A DNA stretch of 10,315 bases from HGM12587 sp964580255 (lineage in GTDB: Bacteria; Bacillota; Clostridia; Lachnospirales; Lachnospiraceae): assembly GCA_964580255.1 (NCBI GenBank), contig CAZOJX010000067.1, positions 1 through 10,315 on the forward strand. The letters run 5' to 3'. Shown in pieces: positions 7,427 through 10,315 of the stretch (its first letter is position 1; each line of letters opens with the position of its first letter). The position numbers and the translations under genes were made by a program. The notes beneath the pieces were generated by a model, which saw nothing but the letters and a program-made list of their open reading frames with translations, ran no database searches and had not been told where the DNA came from.

Positions 7427-8815
7427 ATGGAAAAGACAATGGAAAAAATCGTAGCATTGGCAAAGAGCAGAGGATTTGTATATCCGGGTTCCGAAATCTA
7501 CGGTGGATTGGCTAACACATGGGATTACGGTAATCTCGGTGTAGAATTGAAAAACAATGTAAAAAGAGCCTGGTGGCAGAAATTCGTACAGGAAAATCCG
7601 TACAATGTAGGTGTTGACTGTGCGATCCTGATGAACCCGCAGACATGGGTAGCTTCCGGACATCTGGGCGGTTTTTCCGATCCTTTGATGGACTGTAAAT
7701 GCTGCAAAGAGCGTTTCCGTGCAGACAAACTGATCGAAGACTATATGGCAGAAAACGGCATTGAAATCGAAGGAAGTGTAGATGCATGGTCACCGGAAGA
7801 AATGAAGGCTTATGTGGATGAACATGAAATCGTATGTCCTTCCTGTGGAAAGAAAGACTTCACAGATATCCGTCAGTTCAACCTGATGTTCAAAACATTC
7901 CAGGGTGTTACGGAAGATGCAAAAAATACGGTTTATTTAAGACCGGAAACTGCACAGGGTATTTTCGTAAACTTCAAAAATGTACAGAGAACTTCCAGAA
8001 AGAAAGTACCATTTGGTATCGGTCAGATCGGTAAATCCTTCAGAAATGAGATCACACCGGGTAACTTCACTTTCCGTACCAGAGAGTTCGAACAGATGGA
8101 ACTTGAATTCTTCTGCAAACCGGGAACTGACTTAGAATGGTTCGCATACTGGAAACAGTACTGCATCGACTGGTTAAAGAACCTGGGCATGAAAGACGAA
8201 GAACTTCGTGCAAGAGATCATTCTCCGGAAGAACTTTGCTTCTACAGCCGTGCGACCACAGACCTGGAATTCAAATTCCCATTTGGCTGGGGAGAACTTT
8301 GGGGTATCGCAGACAGAACTGATTATGACTTAACACAGCATCAGAACGTATCCGGTGAAGATATGTCTTACTTTGATGATGAACTGAAAGAAAAATATGT
8401 TCCATACGTTGTTGAACCGTCTCTGGGTGCAGACCGTGTGGTACTTGCATTCCTTTGTGCAGCATATGATGAAGAAGAATTAGAAGGCGGCGATGTGAGA
8501 ACAGTTCTTCACTTCCATCCGGCACTGGCACCTGTAAAGGTTGCAGTTCTTCCGCTTTCCAAAAAGTTAAACGAAGGCGCAGAAAAAGTATTTGCAGAGC
8601 TTTCTAAGAAATATAACTGCGAATTTGATGACAGAGGAAACATTGGTAAGAGATATCGTCGTCAGGACGAGATCGGAACACCGTTCTGTGTTACCTATGA
8701 TTTTGAATCTGAAGAAGACGGTGCTGTAACTGTTCGTGATCGTGATACAATGGAACAGGTTCGTATTAAGATTGACGAATTAGATGCATATCTTGCAGAT
8801 AAATTCACATTCTAA
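7427..8815 (+). CDS. glyS: Glycine-tRNA ligase, single-chain alpha2 (class II) type
   Basis: This enzyme attaches glycine to tRNA-Gly in the cytoplasm. It is the homodimeric eukaryote/archaeal-like form, not the alpha2beta2 glyQS form of Bacillus and E. coli. The 462 residues show the N-terminal signature RGFVYPGSEIYGG and class II motif 2 around SFRNEITPGNFTFRTREFEQ (205-223). TTDLEFKFPFGWGELWGIADR and motif 3 at EPSLGADRVVLAFL (330-343) follow. The anticodon-binding domain comes last (HPALAPVKVAVLPLS onward, about 364-462). Two CxxC pairs (Cys90/Cys93 and Cys137/Cys140) suggest a zinc-binding insertion. GAGGAG at 7414-7419 is 7 nt before the ATG. The 17-nt gap from the lipoprotein gene leaves no room for a T-box. 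All arginine codons I see are AGA or CGT, fitting a highly expressed gene. The symbol glyS is used in many genomes for this form; glyQS is a different protein family. Confidence 0.96.
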   Translation: MEKTMEKIVALAKSRGFVYPGSEIYGGLANTWDYGNLGVELKNNVKRAWWQKFVQENPYNVGVDCAILMNPQTWVASGHLGGFSDPLMDCKCCKERFRADKLIEDYMAENGIEIEGSVDAWSPEEMKAYVDEHEIVCPSCGKKDFTDIRQFNLMFKTFQGVTEDAKNTVYLRPETAQGIFVNFKNVQRTSRKKVPFGIGQIGKSFRNEITPGNFTFRTREFEQMELEFFCKPGTDLEWFAYWKQYCIDWLKNLGMKDEELRARDHSPEELCFYSRATTDLEFKFPFGWGELWGIADRTDYDLTQHQNVSGEDMSYFDDELKEKYVPYVVEPSLGADRVVLAFLCAAYDEEELEGGDVRTVLHFHPALAPVKVAVLPLSKKLNEGAEKVFAELSKKYNCEFDDRGNIGKRYRRQDEIGTPFCVTYDFESEEDGAVTVRDRDTMEQVRIKIDELDAYLADKFTF

Positions 8816-8846
8816 GGGTAGCTGCTGATTTTTGTTGTGTTTTTTG

Positions 8847-8906
8847 AGATAAGTCAAACTTTTTGAAGTGCATGTTTATCTAATACGATAGAGGCAGACG
8901 GTGCCT
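8847..8906 (+). other. Intergenic stretch with small inverted repeats between glyS and the next gene
   Basis: AGATAA (8847-8852) can pair with TTATCT (8876-8881), enclosing TCAAA (8854-8858) with TTTGA (8862-8866). TCAAA can instead pair with an earlier TTTGA (8843-8847). A separate perfect 5-bp hairpin, AGGCA (8892-8896) with TGCCT (8902-8906), lies nearer the next gene. None ends in a clean T-run, so there is no convincing glyS terminator. The pairings are visible, but any function is speculative. Confidence 0.3.
8861..8889 (+). promoter_or_regulatory. Weak candidate promoter for the small lipoprotein gene
   Basis: TACGAT (8884-8889) matches the -10 consensus at four of six bases. TTTTGA (8861-8866) lies 17 bp upstream and matches the -35 at only three positions; TTGAAG (8863-8868) matches better but is only 15 bp away. 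The next gene may instead be read through from glyS. Confidence 0.3.
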
Positions 8907-8933
8907 GAGAATTGAAAAACAGGAGTAGGACTT

Positions 8934-9236
8934 ATGAAAATGAAAAAAATTGCAGCAATCTTATTAGTGACATTGATGACAATGGGAAGCTTAAACGGCT
9001 GTGGAGAAAAAACAGAACAGGGTCAGACGGTTTCCGGAACAGTAGACGAGATTAAAGATTTCATGTTTATTATAGAAACCTCTGACGGTGCATTTTACTC
9101 GTTCCCATTGAACTCCGACAATCCCATCGATCTGACAGGGATTTCGAGAGGCGATGAGATCACGATTGAATATGAAGGAACGATATCCGAGGTGGATCCG
9201 TTCGATGGCAAGGTGATTTCAGTAGAAAAAGAATAA
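8934..9236 (+). CDS. Small putative lipoprotein, beta-rich, unknown function
   Basis: I do not recognise a named family. The 100-residue product has a lysine-rich start, a hydrophobic core and a lipobox LNGC with the lipidation cysteine at residue 23. The mature protein is only about 78 residues, attached to the outer face of the membrane. Its sequence alternates short beta-type stretches (VSGTVDEI, FMFIIET, AFYSFPL, GDEITIEYEGTI, GKVISVE), a pattern like a compact OB-type barrel; this fold is inference from the pattern. AGGAG at 8921-8925 lies 8 nt before the ATG at 8934. A second in-frame ATG at 8940 would give a product two residues shorter and cannot be excluded. It stands between glyS and ppdK and is followed by its own long terminator, so it may be a single-gene unit or the tail of the glyS transcript. 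Confidence 0.82.
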   Translation: MKMKKIAAILLVTLMTMGSLNGCGEKTEQGQTVSGTVDEIKDFMFIIETSDGAFYSFPLNSDNPIDLTGISRGDEITIEYEGTISEVDPFDGKVISVEKE

Positions 9237-9254
9237 GTTTAAGAATATTTACTT

Positions 9255-9302
9255 AAAACAACAAAACAACGACAGAAATGCCGTTGTTTTTTGTTGTTTT
9301 TT
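9255..9302 (+). terminator. Long-stem intrinsic terminator built from a tandem repeat
   Basis: The 5' arm is a tandem repeat, AAAACAAC (9255-9262) then AAAACAACG (9263-9271). It pairs with CGTTGTTTT (9282-9290) and GTTGTTTT (9293-9300), with a two-T bulge and a ten-base loop. That makes about 17 paired bases, with further T at 9301-9302. It ends the small lipoprotein transcript and insulates ppdK. The arms are AT-rich, so only the CG-containing core is strongly paired. Confidence 0.85.
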
Positions 9303-9335
9303 GAAGGAAAATTTGCAAGATTCTTGGAAAAGCTA

Positions 9336-9363
9336 TTGACGAATTTCAAAAATATGGTATGAT
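9336..9363 (+). promoter_or_regulatory. Sigma-A-type promoter of ppdK, extended -10
   Basis: TTGACG (9336-9341) and TATGAT (9358-9363) are 16 bp apart, and TG at 9355-9356 makes an extended -10. Each box matches consensus at five of six positions. Transcription would start near 9370, giving a leader of about 100 nt that begins with a hairpin. Confidence 0.85.
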
Positions 9364-9370
9364 AGATATG

Positions 9371-9392
9371 TGCGCACACAGGTGCGCATTTT
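9371..9392 (+). promoter_or_regulatory. GC-rich hairpin at the predicted 5' end of the ppdK transcript
   Basis: TGCGCAC (9371-9377) and GTGCGCA (9382-9388) form a perfect 7-bp stem with loop ACAG, followed by four T (9389-9392). It begins within a base or two of the predicted transcription start. It could protect the 5' end of the mRNA, act as a protein-binding palindrome at the start site, or be a weak attenuator; the short T-run makes the last less likely. Further downstream, CTGTTC (9397-9402) can pair with GAACGG (9428-9433), but only weakly. Confidence 0.55.
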
Positions 9393-9471
9393 CTGACTGT
9401 TCGCAAAACTGTAAAATGGCAGTAAATGAACGGTATTTCAATTAACTAAACAATTCTAGGAGGAACACAAC

Positions 9472-10315
9472 ATGGCAAAATGGGTTTATATGTTTAGCGA
9501 AGGCGACGCTTCCATGAGAAACACCCTTGGTGGAAAAGGTGCAAACCTTGCTGAAATGACCAAATTAGGCCTTCCGGTACCACAGGGCTTTACGATCACA
9601 ACAGACGCTTGTACACAGTACTATGAAGATGGTCGTACAATCAACGACGAAATTCAGGCACAGATTAATGATGCGATCGTAAAAATGGAAGAAATCACAG
9701 GAAAGAAATTCGGTGATTTAGAAAATCCGCTTCTTGTATCTGTTCGTTCAGGAGCAAGAGCTTCTATGCCAGGTATGATGGATACAATTTTAAACCTCGG
9801 TCTTAACGAAGAGGTTGTTGAAGTCGTTGCTAAGAAAACAGGCAACGAAAGATGGGCTCGTGACTGCTACAGAAGATTCATTCAGATGTACTCTGACGTA
9901 GTTATGGAAGTAGGTAAAAAATACTTCGAAGAACTCATCGACAAAATGAAAGAAGAAAAAGGCGTTACACAGGACGTTGATCTGACAGCTGATGACTTAA
10001 AAGAATTAGCAAATCAGTTCAAAGCTGAATATAAATCAAAACTCGGCGAAGATTTCCCGGATGATCCAAAGGTTCAGTTAATGGGTGCTGTAAAAGCAGT
10101 ATTCCGTTCTTGGGACAACCCACGTGCAAACGTATATCGTCGTGACAATGATATCCCATATTCTTGGGGTACTGCAGTAAACGTACAGGAAATGGCATTC
10201 GGTAACTGGTCTGATGAATCAGGTACAGGTGTTGCATTTACCCGTGATCCGGCTACAGGAGAAAAGAAGCTGATGGGTGAATTCTTAATCAATGCACAGG
10301 GTGAAGACGTTGTTG
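9472..10315 (+). CDS. ppdK: Pyruvate, phosphate dikinase (N-terminal part, cut by window end)
   Basis: The enzyme interconverts pyruvate, ATP and phosphate with phosphoenolpyruvate, AMP and pyrophosphate in the cytoplasm. In anaerobes it can serve pyrophosphate-linked glycolysis or PEP formation. Only the first 281 codons of a normally about 875-residue protein are present, all from the ATP-grasp nucleotide-binding domain. Visible hallmarks are LGGKGANLAEM with Lys22, LPVPQGFTI, SVRSGARASMPGMMDTILNL with Arg92, GVAFTRDPATGEK and FLINAQGEDVV. Lys22 and Arg92 have the same numbers as the ATP-site residues known from the Clostridium symbiosum enzyme. The phosphohistidine and PEP-binding domains lie beyond the window. 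AGGAGG at 9458-9463, 8 nt before the ATG, is an ideal ribosome binding site. Arginine is encoded only by AGA and CGT, consistent with very high expression. The frame is open to the last base. Confidence 0.97.
   Translation, partial: MAKWVYMFSEGDASMRNTLGGKGANLAEMTKLGLPVPQGFTITTDACTQYYEDGRTINDEIQAQINDAIVKMEEITGKKFGDLENPLLVSVRSGARASMPGMMDTILNLGLNEEVVEVVAKKTGNERWARDCYRRFIQMYSDVVMEVGKKYFEELIDKMKEEKGVTQDVDLTADDLKELANQFKAEYKSKLGEDFPDDPKVQLMGAVKAVFRSWDNPRANVYRRDNDIPYSWGTAVNVQEMAFGNWSDESGTGVAFTRDPATGEKKLMGEFLINAQGEDVV

Noticed and set aside
8816..8850. Intrinsic terminator directly after glyS
   Set aside because: T-runs are present at 8829-8833 and 8840-8845, but no stable stem precedes them; the best pairing is GCAG with CTGC across a long loop.
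137..10315. A novel multi-gene defence or mobile system
   Set aside because: Apart from two lipoproteins, every gene is a recognised core gene in a common order. There are no transposases, integrases, toxin-antitoxin pairs, repeat arrays or composition breaks.

Overview
The window looks like chromosomal housekeeping DNA from a Gram-positive anaerobe of the Clostridia, most likely a Lachnospiraceae gut commensal. The pointers are moderately AT-rich coding sequence with strong AGGAGG-type ribosome binding sites, sigma-A-type promoters, a pyruvate phosphate dikinase close to the Clostridium symbiosum type, a single-chain glycyl-tRNA synthetase, and an HPr that has Arg where the Bacillus protein has Ser46. 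The genus assignment is inference. All genes are on the + strand, and I see no mobile element, CRISPR array, phage gene or tRNA.

Layout. Bases 1-26 hold the terminator of an upstream gene, followed by an 11-bp perfect inverted repeat and an extended -10 promoter. ptsI (enzyme I) and ptsH (HPr) follow and end at a strong terminator (2067-2095). Next is a close-packed group: a 974-residue M16C zinc metallopeptidase, era (ribosome-assembly GTPase) and recO (recombination mediator), with 14-15 nt gaps. A near-consensus promoter whose -35 box overlaps the recO stop codon starts a unit of an unrecognised lipoprotein and glyS. A 118-nt intergenic stretch with several small inverted repeats leads to a second, 100-residue lipoprotein, closed by a long stem terminator (9255-9302). 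The window ends inside ppdK, which has its own extended -10 promoter and a GC-rich hairpin at the predicted 5' end of its transcript.

How the genes work together. Enzyme I and HPr carry phosphate from phosphoenolpyruvate to sugar permeases. Pyruvate phosphate dikinase interconverts pyruvate and phosphoenolpyruvate, so both ends of the window act on the same metabolic node from separate transcription units. era-recO-glycyl-tRNA synthetase is a widespread Firmicutes gene neighbourhood. Here the synthetase is the alpha2 type instead of the glyQS pair seen at this place in Bacillus, and no T-box leader has room to exist in front of it.

No new multi-gene system is evident. The observations most worth following are the HPr Ser46-to-Arg change, the two uncharacterised lipoproteins next to glyS, and the regulatory hairpins at the ptsI and ppdK promoters.
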